Source: Planococcaceae bacterium Storch 2/2-2 (GTDB lineage Bacteria > Bacillota > Bacilli > Bacillales_A > Planococcaceae). Taken from it: a stretch of DNA of 64,000 bases. Below, in pieces: positions 26,558 to 34,366 of the stretch (the stretch's first letter is position 1; every line of letters begins with the position of its first letter). Location: assembly GCA_009740415.1 (NCBI GenBank), contig WOYE01000009.1, positions 992,001 through 1,056,000 on the forward strand, in the 5' to 3' direction. A model generated the notes under the pieces. The model made no database searches. It saw only the letters and a list, made by a program, of their open reading frames with translations, and was not told where the DNA came from. A program made the translations under genes and the position numbers.

Positions 26558-27120
26558 CGTCGATTCACCTTTCTTACGCGAACGTCCGATACGATCCAGT
26601 CGACCGGCACGTCATGTCGTTCTTTCGGCACTTCGTCAACGATTTGCTCTTCGAACGCTAATGAAATCGTCTCGTTCGAAAAGTCGGTTAAATAACGGTC
26701 GTAGTACCCGCCACCGAATCCGATCCGATAGCCTTGTTCGTCATAGACGACGCCGGGTACGATGAGTACGTCGATCGCTTCTTTCGCAATCGATACCGTC
26801 CGTTCAACGATCGGTTCTTCTAAATCTAAATAGACGACTTCTACGTCGTCCCAACTTTCGATCACTCGGAAGTCCATCGAGCGGTCGCTCGTCTCGCATT
26901 TCGGAACAGCTACTGTCATTCCTTCTTGCCAAAGACGTTCAATCCACCGCTTCGTTTCAACTTCTGGAAACCGTCCGATCGTTAACCCGACACTATCGAC
27001 TCCTCGTAATAAAGAGCTCGCTACGACGTTTTCAATGATCGCCTCACTCCGTTCGATATACGTACGCTCATCCATACGACGAAGCGCTCGTAACGCACGT
27101 TCTCGCATCATTCGTTTCAT
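26554..27120 (-). CDS. yqgN: 5-formyltetrahydrofolate cyclo-ligase
   Basis: ATP-dependent conversion of 5-formyl-THF to 5,10-methenyl-THF, recycling folate. 188 residues, normal size. Marks: the N-terminal helical arginine-rich part (RERALRALRRMDER), VAVPKCE, and the signature VLIVPGVVYDEQGYRIGFGGGYYDRYL with the glycine-rich ATP loop. The start at 27120 is fixed by GGAGG 7 nt upstream; the in-frame extension of 11 residues lies over the rpmG terminator region. It overlaps yqgQ by 4 nt, so the two are co-translated. Confidence 0.93.
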   Translation of the reverse strand: MKRMMRERALRALRRMDERTYIERSEAIIENVVASSLLRGVDSVGLTIGRFPEVETKRWIERLWQEGMTVAVPKCETSDRSMDFRVIESWDDVEVVYLDLEEPIVERTVSIAKEAIDVLIVPGVVYDEQGYRIGFGGGYYDRYLTDFSNETISLAFEEQIVDEVPKERHDVPVDWIVSDVRVRKVNRR

Positions 27121-27140
27121 GTGGAATCCTCCTTCAGTAA

Positions 27141-27176
27141 AGAAAAAGACCAAAACTTTTAGAAGAAGTTTTGGCC
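27141..27176 (-). terminator. Intrinsic terminator after rpmG
   Basis: Arms 27148-27158 and 27166-27176 (AAGTTTTGG type, one wobble) and a U-rich run on the minus strand. It lies between the rpmG stop and the ribosome binding site of yqgN, so yqgN must have its own promoter or be read through. Confidence 0.85.
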
Positions 27177-27183
27177 TGACCGA

Positions 27184-27333
27184 TTACTTAGTTTCACGGT
27201 GTAACGTCGATTTGTTATCACGTGAGCAATATTTTTTCATTTCAATACGCTCAGGATTCGTACGTTTGTTTTTCTTAGTAATGTAATTGCGCTCACCACA
27301 TTCCGTGCAAGCAAGTGTAACGTTTACGCGCAT
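27184..27333 (-). CDS. rpmG: 50S ribosomal protein L33
   Basis: Small ribosomal protein of the 50S subunit near the E site. 49 residues, my own translation from ATG 27333: [20 protein letters not shown], then a basic middle, ending [17 protein letters not shown]. It has C-x2-C but only one cysteine in the second knuckle, as in Bacillus RpmGA, so the zinc site is incomplete. GGAGGG lies 8 nt upstream and a terminator follows 8 nt after the stop. Confidence 0.96.
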   Translation of the reverse strand: MRVNVTLACTECGERNYITKKNKRTNPERIEMKKYCSRDNKSTLHRETK

Positions 27334-27558
27334 GTTTCGTCCCTCCCACTCATTCATACTGTTTGTTTTTCATTATGAGCATGTTTTATACGACTTTTAA
27401 ATTATAGCACATCTTTTTTATTTGTCCAACCGCTCCTCCCACTTTTTTATCTTTTTTCTGAAGTTTTTCTTCCCCTTCCCTTCCGCTCTCCTCTTTCTTC
27501 TGTCGGGCATTTCAGCTAGAATGGAAAAAAGAACGACGTTCATGAAAGGAGCAACGAA

Positions 27559-27945
27559 ATGACTACACCTATCGTCTTAATGTCGATTGGAATTGTGTTG
27601 ATCCTCGCTTCATTTTTCGTTCCATCTAAAGAAGCGAATGGAAGCGAACGAGTCGAGCACATTTCTATGTCGATGCATAAAGAAATGAGTCAATTGAACG
27701 CACGGATGAAACGGGTCGAAGAAGAATTGCTCATTCCTTCCCATTTGCCGAAAGCGAATCCTTCGATTCAAAAACCGAGCGAACCGAAAAAAGCGGTGAC
27801 GCCAAAAGTGCATGCGATCGTCGAAAATCAAATGATCGCTTTACACGAGCAAGGGTACGATATTAACGAAATCGCGAAGCGCTCATCGCTTCCACCTGCT
27901 GTCGTCATCGACGTCTTGCGGAAAAAAGGAGTGCACGTCTCATGA
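27559..27945 (+). CDS. SwrB/DUF6115-like membrane-anchored protein
   Basis: 128 residues. One N-terminal membrane helix (about residues 3-21, TPIVLMSIGIVLILASFFV), a coiled-coil stretch (MHKEMSQLNARMKRVEEELL), a Pro/Lys-rich linker, and a C-terminal helix-turn-helix-like part (MIALHEQGYDINEIAKRSSL, then VVIDVLRKKG). This layout resembles SwrB of Bacillus, which supports flagellar assembly, and other DUF6115 proteins; no flagellar gene is nearby, so that role is not claimed. AAGGAG lies 9 nt upstream of ATG 27559. It overlaps the next gene by 4 nt (ATGA). Confidence 0.65.
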   Translation: MTTPIVLMSIGIVLILASFFVPSKEANGSERVEHISMSMHKEMSQLNARMKRVEEELLIPSHLPKANPSIQKPSEPKKAVTPKVHAIVENQMIALHEQGYDINEIAKRSSLPPAVVIDVLRKKGVHVS

Positions 27946-28517
27946 GAAATTGGATTCAACAAGCAGGCATCATTCTTTTCGTCATCGGAGCGACATCGTT
28001 CGTCGTTTCCTCTCCGACGTTTCAACAACAAACGACGACTGAACCGAGCGATGTCGAACGACGAGACGAAGTGAAACCGGAGAAACAGCAAGAAACCGAA
28101 AAAAAACCGACACAAAAAGAAGATACAGATGAAAAAGCGAAAGAACAAGCGCCATCTGAAAAAGACGCAGAAGAGCAAACGCCGCCTACGAAAGACGATG
28201 AAGCGATTGCCGCGCTCCAAAAAGAAGTCGAGCAGTTAAAAAAAGAGCTAGCGACGAAAGAACAATCTAACGAAACGTCAGAAGTCGCTACAGCGAAAAA
28301 AGCGGATGCGAAAATCGTTCTCGACGTTGAAAATGGTGTGAGCTCACCTGATATTGCCGCCATTTTAAAAGAAGCGAAAATGATCGACGATGAAAAAGCG
28401 TTCAATGACTTTCTCATCGAAGAAGGATATGCGACGAAAATTCGACCGGGTACGTACGAAATTGACTACTCGATGGATCCTCATACGATCGGTCGCATCA
28501 TTACCCACCAACAATGA
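27942..28517 (+). CDS. MltG N-domain-like membrane-anchored protein
   Basis: 191 residues. N-terminal membrane anchor (about residues 8-25), a long Glu/Lys/Thr/Pro-rich linker ending in a coiled coil (LQKEVEQLKKELATKEQ), then a C-terminal domain of about 65 residues: IVLDVENGVSSPDIAAILKEA, AFNDFLIEEGYATKIRPGTYEI. That domain looks like the LysM-like N-domain of the YceG/MltG endolytic transglycosylases, but the catalytic YceG part is missing. A substrate- or wall-binding role is plausible. Translationally coupled to the preceding SwrB-like gene. Acquisition of the domain alone is also seen in other Bacillales, as far as I recall. Confidence 0.65.
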   Translation: MRNWIQQAGIILFVIGATSFVVSSPTFQQQTTTEPSDVERRDEVKPEKQQETEKKPTQKEDTDEKAKEQAPSEKDAEEQTPPTKDDEAIAALQKEVEQLKKELATKEQSNETSEVATAKKADAKIVLDVENGVSSPDIAAILKEAKMIDDEKAFNDFLIEEGYATKIRPGTYEIDYSMDPHTIGRIITHQQ

Positions 28518-28519
28518 AT

Positions 28520-28535
28520 GAAAACGTACGTTTTC
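28520..28535. repeat. Perfect 16-bp palindrome with CGTACG core
   Basis: GAAAACGTACGTTTTC lies 2 nt after the stop of the MltG-like gene. Near copies sharing AAAAACGTACGTCTT occur in the intergenic regions at 21830-21844 and 24080-24094. Function unknown; see findings. Confidence 0.6.
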
Positions 28536-28574
28536 GGCAGCGCCACTCTTTATTAGCACCAACCGTACAAAATG

Positions 28575-28612
28575 AAAAAGCACGGAAGCTTCGATTCGCT
28601 TCCGTGCTTTTT
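28575..28612. terminator. Bidirectional terminator between the MltG-like gene and pbpA
   Basis: Perfect 15-nt arms (28575-28589 and 28598-28612, core GCACGGAAGC) with an 8-nt loop, flanked by A- and T-runs. It serves the convergent transcripts on both sides. Confidence 0.92.
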
Positions 28613-28619
28613 GTCGTTA

Positions 28620-30803
28620 CTATTTCGTCGATTCCATCGGTGGTAGCACTTTACTGTTCGGTACTTGTTCTACCCCTTCTTTTGTCCGCTTCGCTTTTAA
28701 ATCGAAGTAAATGTCGAGCGCTTCACGCACGAGTTCGTTCGCAGCAGGTGGTGCTGGATAACTCGTCGACACGTGCGGCACGACGACCGCGTAAGCGACT
28801 TCCGGATTGTCTAAAGGTGCATAACCGACGTGTGATAAACTGATCGTTCCTTGTCCATCTTTAAACGTCTCGGCTGTACCTGTTTTACCCGCTGCCGAGT
28901 ATTTCGCACCTTCGAGTAACGTATTTGCGGTACCCGTCGATGAATAATACACTTGTTCCATACCGCGCTTCATCTGATTAATTTCCGCTTCCGAGTTCGG
29001 TACACGGTTCAATACGCGAATGTCCGTTTCTTGAATTAAATCACCGAGTGTCTCCCCGTCAGGCGATGGTTCTCGAATTTGTTTCACCATACGCGGTGCA
29101 ATTCGGTTTCCACCGTTTGCAATCGTCGATACGTATTGTGCCATTTGAAGCGGTGTGTACGTATCGAATTGACCGATCGAAAAGTCCATCAGTTTTCCGG
29201 CGAGTAAGTCAGGGCCTTTTACACCGGACACTTCGTTCGGCAAGTCGACCCCTGTCGGTACACCGAGTCCGAATGCAGCGAACCCGTTACGGAATCGGTC
29301 GAATCCTCGTTCGTCAATTAACATCGCTCGTCCCGGCACGTACGTTCCTCGTCCGAGCGAGAATGCGATGCGGAACATGTACACGTTCGATGATCGTCCG
29401 ATCGCACCGATGTCGTTAATCGCAACACGTCCGGTCGGGTTAAAGAGGGAACGTTTACGCGTTCCACCGACGTTTAACGGTTCGTCAATTTTCACTTCAC
29501 CTAACTGGACGACTCCTTCTGAATAACCGGTTAAAACAGTCGCCATTTTAACTGTCGACCCCATTTCATACGAAGCGGTAAACGTTCCGTACGCATAGTC
29601 AATAATGTCCATCCCTTTTTGATCATCAAAAATAACTTGTTTTCCGACGAGCGCTAATACTTCGCCGTTGTTCGGATCCATCATGACGACGAATGCTTGG
29701 TCGAGTTTGCTTGAACGTCCGTACGCTTTTAAATTGCGTAGTTTACGTTCGACCGCTTGTTCCAATTTCAATTCGAGCTCACGGTCGACCGATAAGACGA
29801 GGTCTTTCCCTGGCATTCCTTCGTGTACGACTTCCGTGTCAACGACTTCACCCGTTCGGTCTTTGATCGTTTTATAAACGCTTTTTTGACCAGCGAGTAA
29901 CTCTTCATATTGTTGTTCGAGGTACCCTCGTCCGACACGATCATTTCGAGAATAGCCACGTTGCATGTAATAATCTAAATGAGAACGCGGGATCCCTTCG
30001 ATCGGACTCGTCGTCGATCCGAGAATCGCACTTTTCGATCGTTTCACACGGTCCCAATCCGTCGTCGTATTGACACCTGGCAACTCGCTTAACCGTTCGG
30101 AAACGATCGCGAATTCTTCTTCCGTCACATCTTTACTCTTCACGATTTGTGGAGAATACGCGTAACCTGACATCATTTCACGATAAATCGCGAGTACTTT
30201 CAACTGTTCATCCGTTAACGAGTTTAACTCTTCGTCCGTAATCCGTTCACGAACGAGGTTGTTAATGCGCGCTTGAATGTCCCGGTCAGACACTTTTTCG
30301 TCTTTTTCTCTCATCTGTTCAGTAATTTTCAACTGTTCCTCTGGAGACACTTTCGCCGCCGCTGCCTCTTCGTTTAACAAAATCCAAAAGTCTCGTTTGT
30401 CACCTAAAGTGACTTGTTTCGTATCTTTATCGATAATTTTCGCTAATTCTTCCGCGATTTCGAGCATACCCGGCTCTCCGACGATATTGCCGTCTTTATC
30501 GCGGCGCGCTTTCGGCATCGTCGAACTCGTTTTCGTATACGTAATCGCATTTTGTGGCTCATTTTCAACGAGCACGTGACCGAACCGGTCGTAAATACGG
30601 CCTCGCGGAACGCTCGTATTCACTGAAATTTCTTCCGTCTGTGCGAGTTCACGAACGTAATCGTCTCCTTTGACGATTTGCAAATAACCGAGCCGTAAAA
30701 TAAGTACTGAAAACATGAGAAAAATCGAGAAAAATAAAATATTGACGCGCAATGTCAGTTGGCGTCCTTCTCCCGAACCGGTACTACTTTCACGTCTTCC
30801 CAT
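28620..30803 (-). CDS. pbpA: Class B penicillin-binding protein (PBP2a/PbpA type)
   Basis: Membrane-anchored DD-transpeptidase that cross-links peptidoglycan during side-wall elongation. 727 residues: cytoplasmic tail, one membrane helix (about residues 20-42), dimerisation/pedestal domain, and transpeptidase domain. Active-site motifs: SxxK as EMGSTVKMATVL, SxN as GRSSNVYM and KTG as AAGKTGTAETF. The N-terminal RGRIYDRFGHVLVENEPQ is the usual class B signature, and the sequence SRNDRVGRGYLEQQYEELL is close to the elongation-type PBPs. Adjacent to sodA, as in Bacillus. AGGGGG lies 6 nt before ATG 30803. The 263 bp upstream towards sodA hold only the sodA terminator. Confidence 0.94.
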   Translation of the reverse strand: MGRRESSTGSGEGRQLTLRVNILFFSIFLMFSVLILRLGYLQIVKGDDYVRELAQTEEISVNTSVPRGRIYDRFGHVLVENEPQNAITYTKTSSTMPKARRDKDGNIVGEPGMLEIAEELAKIIDKDTKQVTLGDKRDFWILLNEEAAAAKVSPEEQLKITEQMREKDEKVSDRDIQARINNLVRERITDEELNSLTDEQLKVLAIYREMMSGYAYSPQIVKSKDVTEEEFAIVSERLSELPGVNTTTDWDRVKRSKSAILGSTTSPIEGIPRSHLDYYMQRGYSRNDRVGRGYLEQQYEELLAGQKSVYKTIKDRTGEVVDTEVVHEGMPGKDLVLSVDRELELKLEQAVERKLRNLKAYGRSSKLDQAFVVMMDPNNGEVLALVGKQVIFDDQKGMDIIDYAYGTFTASYEMGSTVKMATVLTGYSEGVVQLGEVKIDEPLNVGGTRKRSLFNPTGRVAINDIGAIGRSSNVYMFRIAFSLGRGTYVPGRAMLIDERGFDRFRNGFAAFGLGVPTGVDLPNEVSGVKGPDLLAGKLMDFSIGQFDTYTPLQMAQYVSTIANGGNRIAPRMVKQIREPSPDGETLGDLIQETDIRVLNRVPNSEAEINQMKRGMEQVYYSSTGTANTLLEGAKYSAAGKTGTAETFKDGQGTISLSHVGYAPLDNPEVAYAVVVPHVSTSYPAPPAANELVREALDIYFDLKAKRTKEGVEQVPNSKVLPPMESTK

Positions 30804-31024
30804 CCGGATCCCCCTTTCTATCCACTTGAATGTCCTTATTGTATCACGAAAAGAAACCTTCGAACATAGAGACCGTACAAACGGTTAAAAAGTTCCTCGC
30901 TTCCTAACATTCCTTCCCGGTGGTTGCGTCCGTTTCAAACAACGAAAAATGATCGGATGAAAACCAAGCTCTTATCCGATGACAACGAACGAGCCATTTT
31001 ACCGCCTTCCATCGTTTTTGGACA

Positions 31025-31056
31025 TAAAAAAATCAGTGAGGACGTCCTCACTGATT
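31025..31056 (-). terminator. Intrinsic terminator after sodA
   Basis: A perfect 26-bp palindrome without spacer (31031-31043 against 31044-31056), followed on the minus strand by six or seven U. It lies 11 nt after the sodA stop. Confidence 0.92.
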
Positions 31057-31066
31057 CATACGGCTC

Positions 31067-31672
31067 TTATTTTCCGTAATGTTCTTGTACTTTGTCCCAA
31101 TTCACGACGTTCCAGAATGCGTTAATGTAATCTGGACGACGGTTTTGGTAGTTCAAGTAGTACGCGTGCTCCCAAACGTCAAGGCCAAGGATTGGTTTTT
31201 TACCTTCCATGATTGGTGAGTCTTGGTTTGGTGTGCTCATCACTTCAACGTTTCCGTTGTCGTCAGCGATTAACCAAGCCCAGCCTGAACCGAAACGTCC
31301 TGCTGCTGCTTTCGCGAACTCATCTTGGAATGCTTCAAAGCTACCGAATTTTTTATCGATTGCTTCTGCAAGTGCGCCTGATGGTTTGCCGCCGCCGTCT
31401 GCTGAGAGGATCTCCCAGAAGAATGAGTGGTTTGCGTGGCCGCCACCGTTGTTGCGTACTGCCGTACGAATGTCCGCTGGAATTGCATCCATGTCAGCGA
31501 TTAAATCTTCTACTGATTTTGCTGCTAACTCGTCGTGTCCTTCGAGCGCTGCGTTTAAGTTCGTTACGTACGTGTTATGGTGTTTCGTGTGGTGGATTTC
31601 CATTGTACGTGCGTCGATATGTGGTTCCAATGCATCATATGCATATGGAAGTTCTGGTAATTTGTAAGCCAT
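31067..31672 (-). CDS. sodA: Manganese superoxide dismutase
   Basis: Removes superoxide in the cytosol. 201 residues, as in Bacillus SodA. Metal ligands: His in [10 protein letters not shown] (about residue 27), His in [10 protein letters not shown] (about 82), and Asp and His in [19 protein letters not shown] (about 163/167). The residues [11 protein letters not shown] and [10 protein letters not shown] fit the Mn type. Strong GGAGG lies 8 nt upstream, a TTGAAA-17-TAAAGT promoter before it and a strong terminator after: a well-expressed single gene. It replaces the sodA-yqgE-pbpA order of Bacillus without yqgE. Confidence 0.97.
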   Translation of the reverse strand: MAYKLPELPYAYDALEPHIDARTMEIHHTKHHNTYVTNLNAALEGHDELAAKSVEDLIADMDAIPADIRTAVRNNGGGHANHSFFWEILSADGGGKPSGALAEAIDKKFGSFEAFQDEFAKAAAGRFGSGWAWLIADDNGNVEVMSTPNQDSPIMEGKKPILGLDVWEHAYYLNYQNRRPDYINAFWNVVNWDKVQEHYGK

Positions 31673-31719
31673 TTACTATTCCTCCTAGTATGATTGCTAA
31701 AATTTATCCTACATGCTTC

Positions 31720-31748
31720 ACTTTATCAAATCGAACGACCATTTTCAA
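31720..31748 (-). promoter_or_regulatory. Sigma-A promoter of sodA
   Basis: Minus strand: TTGAAA (31743-31748), 17-nt spacer, TAAAGT (31720-31725), 48 nt before the sodA start. Confidence 0.65.
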
Positions 31749-31838
31749 TAAAAAAGACTCTAATTGAGAATGTTCATCGCTTTTATAAAGCCGTTCATCT
31801 CTTGTTTACCACTCTTTTTCATTTTTAAACCCCGCCAT

Positions 31839-31871
31839 TAAAAAAAGACAGTCGCACGAAGCGACCGCCTT
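31839..31871 (-). terminator. Intrinsic terminator after the Na/Pi cotransporter gene
   Basis: Arms 31847-31855 and 31861-31869 pair with two G-U wobbles around a 5-nt loop, then seven U on the minus strand. It lies 9 nt after the transporter stop. Confidence 0.85.
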
Positions 31872-31879
31872 TTTCTCGA

Positions 31880-33511
31880 TTATGAACGTTTTCCTAACAC
31901 CGCTTCCGCAATATTAACCGCATGGTCGCCAATTCGTTCTAAATTGGAAACGATATCGACAAATACCATTCCTGATTGCGCAGAACATGCGCCTTCGTTC
32001 AAGCGGACGATATGGTTTTTCCGGTACTTCCGTTCCATCTTATCGATGAGGTCTTCTTTCTCAGCGACAGAACGAGCGAGTTCCATATCGTTCGTATTTA
32101 ACGCTTCGACCGCTTGTTTCACCGTATCGATCGTCAACTCGAACATGAGGTTCAAATCATTCATCGCATCGTCTGTTAAATCGATTTTGTTCATTTCACG
32201 CAAATCGGTTAACTCAACGATATTTTCAAAATGGTCGCCGATTCGCTCGATGTCGCGAATACTATCCATTAGCAACACGTGGCGGCTCGACTCAGCTGGC
32301 GAAATGTTCACCGACGAAATACGAACTAAGTAACTCGTAATTTCACGGTCTAAATTGTTGATCGCATCTTCGATTTGATACGCAATTTCCGCATGTTTTT
32401 TATCGCCCGTTTTCACATATTGATACGCTTCTTCCAACCCTTGCACGGCGAACGCTCCTGTGCGAATCAATTCTTCTTTCGCTTGTCCGATCGCAAGTGA
32501 CGGTGACTGGTCGATGAAGTGAACGTCCAAATGTTTCGGCTTGTATTCGATCGTCACATCTTGTCCTGGAATCATTTTCGTTACGATGTACGCCCACGCC
32601 CCGATGAATGGGAATTGGATCAATGTGTTCGCTACGTTAAACGACCCGTGAGCGAACGCGATTTGCATTTTCGGTTCGAGTCCGAACAGTGCGGACGCCC
32701 ATTCGACATACATCGTAAATGGAATGAGCAACACGAGAAAGATAATCGTTCCGACGAGGTTGAATAAGACGTGCGTTGCCGCTGCTCGACGGGCAGCGAC
32801 CGATGCGCCGAGCGCTGCTAAAATCGCAGTGATCGTCGTACCGATATTATCTCCGAATAAAATCGGAAGTGCCGCTTCAATCGTTACGAGATTTTCAGCG
32901 TACAGTCCTTGTAAAATACCGACCGTCGCACTCGAACTTTGTACGACTAGCGTAAACAACGTTCCTGCGACTACTCCGAGAAGTGGGTGATCACTCATCG
33001 CGATCGTAAAATCAGCGAACGCTTCAAGCGAACGGAGTGGTTTCATCCCTTCACTCATCATTTCAAGCCCGAGGAACAATCCACCGAAACCGAATACGAC
33101 TTCCCCGAAATTTCGGACCGAGTTTTTCTTAAAGAAGAAAATTAAAAATGATCCGAACGCCATAATAGGAAGTGCGTACGCACCGACATCGAGTCCGATA
33201 ATGAACGCGGTCACCGTCGTACCGATGTTCGCTCCCATAATGACCCCAATCGCTTGGCGAAGCGTCATAAACCCTGCGCTAACGAGACCGACTGTAATGA
33301 CGGTCGTCCCCGAACTCGACTGGATCAGCACCGTTACGACAATACCGACGAGTACACCCATGAACGGATTCGTCGTGAACCGATCTAAAATTGCGCGTAA
33401 ACGGTCGCCTGCAGCTTTCTGTAACCCGTCCCCCATATACTTAATCGCAAAAAGGAACAGCCCGAGCCCACCTAAAAACTGAAAAATGATTTGTTGCCAG
33501 TCGATATCCAT
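31880..33511 (-). CDS. Na/Pi cotransporter family protein with PhoU-like tail
   Basis: Sodium-dependent phosphate transporter of the NptA/YjbB type. 543 residues. Two inverted repeats of the PNaS domain, each with the QSSS motif (VLIQSSSGTTVITVGL and LVVQSSSATVGILQGL), and GANIGTTVTA / GDNIGTTITA after them; eight or more membrane helices to about residue 310. The C-terminal 200 residues are a PhoU-like helical domain with two repeats (SIRDIERIGDHFENIVEL and IVSNLERIGDHAVNIAEA). GGGAG lies 7 nt before ATG 33511. In Bacillus the pst ABC phosphate transporter sits near pbpA at this place, so here a Na-coupled system occupies the same neighbourhood. Confidence 0.93.
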   Translation of the reverse strand: MDIDWQQIIFQFLGGLGLFLFAIKYMGDGLQKAAGDRLRAILDRFTTNPFMGVLVGIVVTVLIQSSSGTTVITVGLVSAGFMTLRQAIGVIMGANIGTTVTAFIIGLDVGAYALPIMAFGSFLIFFFKKNSVRNFGEVVFGFGGLFLGLEMMSEGMKPLRSLEAFADFTIAMSDHPLLGVVAGTLFTLVVQSSSATVGILQGLYAENLVTIEAALPILFGDNIGTTITAILAALGASVAARRAAATHVLFNLVGTIIFLVLLIPFTMYVEWASALFGLEPKMQIAFAHGSFNVANTLIQFPFIGAWAYIVTKMIPGQDVTIEYKPKHLDVHFIDQSPSLAIGQAKEELIRTGAFAVQGLEEAYQYVKTGDKKHAEIAYQIEDAINNLDREITSYLVRISSVNISPAESSRHVLLMDSIRDIERIGDHFENIVELTDLREMNKIDLTDDAMNDLNLMFELTIDTVKQAVEALNTNDMELARSVAEKEDLIDKMERKYRKNHIVRLNEGACSAQSGMVFVDIVSNLERIGDHAVNIAEAVLGKRS

Positions 33512-33577
33512 TTATTCGCTCCCTACCTCCAAAATAATCCAACTTTTTAGCCATTCGGAAATGGCTTTGCTTTCTCC

Positions 33578-33607
33578 ATTATGCTGACAATATGAAGCGA
33601 TTGTAAA
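33578..33607 (-). promoter_or_regulatory. Candidate promoter of the Na/Pi cotransporter gene
   Basis: Minus strand: TTTACA (33602-33607), 18-nt spacer, CATAAT (33578-33583), about 65 nt before the start codon and directly downstream of the Pho-box-like repeats. Confidence 0.5.
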
Positions 33608-33610
33608 CCG

Positions 33611-33640
33611 TTAACCTCTAAAATTTACATAGGGTTTACA
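33611..33640 (+). promoter_or_regulatory. Pho-box-like hexamer repeats
   Basis: On the plus strand TTAACC (33611-33616), TTTACA (33624-33629) and TTTACA (33635-33640); the last two start 11 bp apart, as in PhoP boxes of Bacillus (TT[ACT]ACA repeats). They lie upstream of the phosphate transporter promoter and on its non-coding strand. PhoP control is inferred. Confidence 0.4.
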
Positions 33641-33776
33641 TTGCGCCTTAAATTCGTCACGAATTCGTTAAAAAGTTCCATTACGAAGCTTCTTTCGTTC
33701 GTTTTTCGCAATACGTTTAGTATACTCCTTATAGAAGAACAGTATCTACATTAATTTGTAAAAGGAGGCTTTCGCC

Positions 33777-34295
33777 GTGAAATTGCATCAAATTTTTTTC
33801 GCTTCCTTCTACGAACCGAAAAAATTAGCGGCTTTCCGATTGTTGCCGATCGGAAAAATGTTTCAATACGTCTTTTTATTCATCTTTTTAATGACGTTCG
33901 TTTCGTTCGGACGATCGATTTTTGACGATTTGAACGAATTTGAAGTAGCGGATGAAGTGCTCGAGTTCGGCTCAGCGCTCGGTGCGCTCCAGTACCCGAT
34001 TACGTTCGTACTCGCCTTAACCGTTTCGACGTTTTATATTTTCATTCGATTGTCGATCGTAGCAGCGATCGGACTCGGGCTATTGCGCCTCACGAATCGC
34101 CGTGGTGATTTTCGACAAATTTTCCAAACGACGGCATTCGCAGCGACCGTGCCGCTTCTATTGGCGTTATCGTTCGACTTTATTCCTGCGCTCGCTGAAC
34201 ATAACGGGTGGCAAACCGTCCTATCTTACGGCGTACATCTCATCTATTTACTGCTCGCGATTCGGTATTATCCTAAGTTACCTGCGAAAAAGTAA
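33777..34295 (+). CDS. yqgB: DUF1189 membrane protein YqgB
   Basis: 172-residue membrane protein of the DUF1189 family, function unknown; a YqgB/MalA-type protein by the opening FFASFYEPKKLAAFRLLPIGKM. Four or five hydrophobic segments: about residues 29-45 (FQYVFLFIFLMTFVSF), 73-110, 118-135 and 145-165. GTG start at 33777 with AAAGGAGG 8 nt upstream. It stands 70 nt before ispG on the same strand, with no terminator between, so it may be cotranscribed, though ispG also has a candidate promoter. Confidence 0.85.
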   Translation: MKLHQIFFASFYEPKKLAAFRLLPIGKMFQYVFLFIFLMTFVSFGRSIFDDLNEFEVADEVLEFGSALGALQYPITFVLALTVSTFYIFIRLSIVAAIGLGLLRLTNRRGDFRQIFQTTAFAATVPLLLALSFDFIPALAEHNGWQTVLSYGVHLIYLLLAIRYYPKLPAKK

Positions 34296-34304
34296 TCGCC
34301 CCGC

Positions 34305-34334
34305 TTGTTTTTGTACAGGCGTCACTGATAAAAT
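34305..34334 (+). promoter_or_regulatory. Candidate promoter of ispG
   Basis: TTGTTT (34305-34310), 18-nt spacer, TAAAAT (34329-34334), 32 nt before the ispG start. The -35 is weak. Confidence 0.4.
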
Positions 34335-34366
34335 GAAAGTAGACATTCATTGAAGGAGAGAACAAC

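Noticed and set aside
31213-31767. Long plus-strand frame of 184 codons over sodA
   Set aside because: It is antisense to a certain sodA, its product is Arg/Leu-rich without any known pattern, and the sodA terminator and promoter fit the minus strand.
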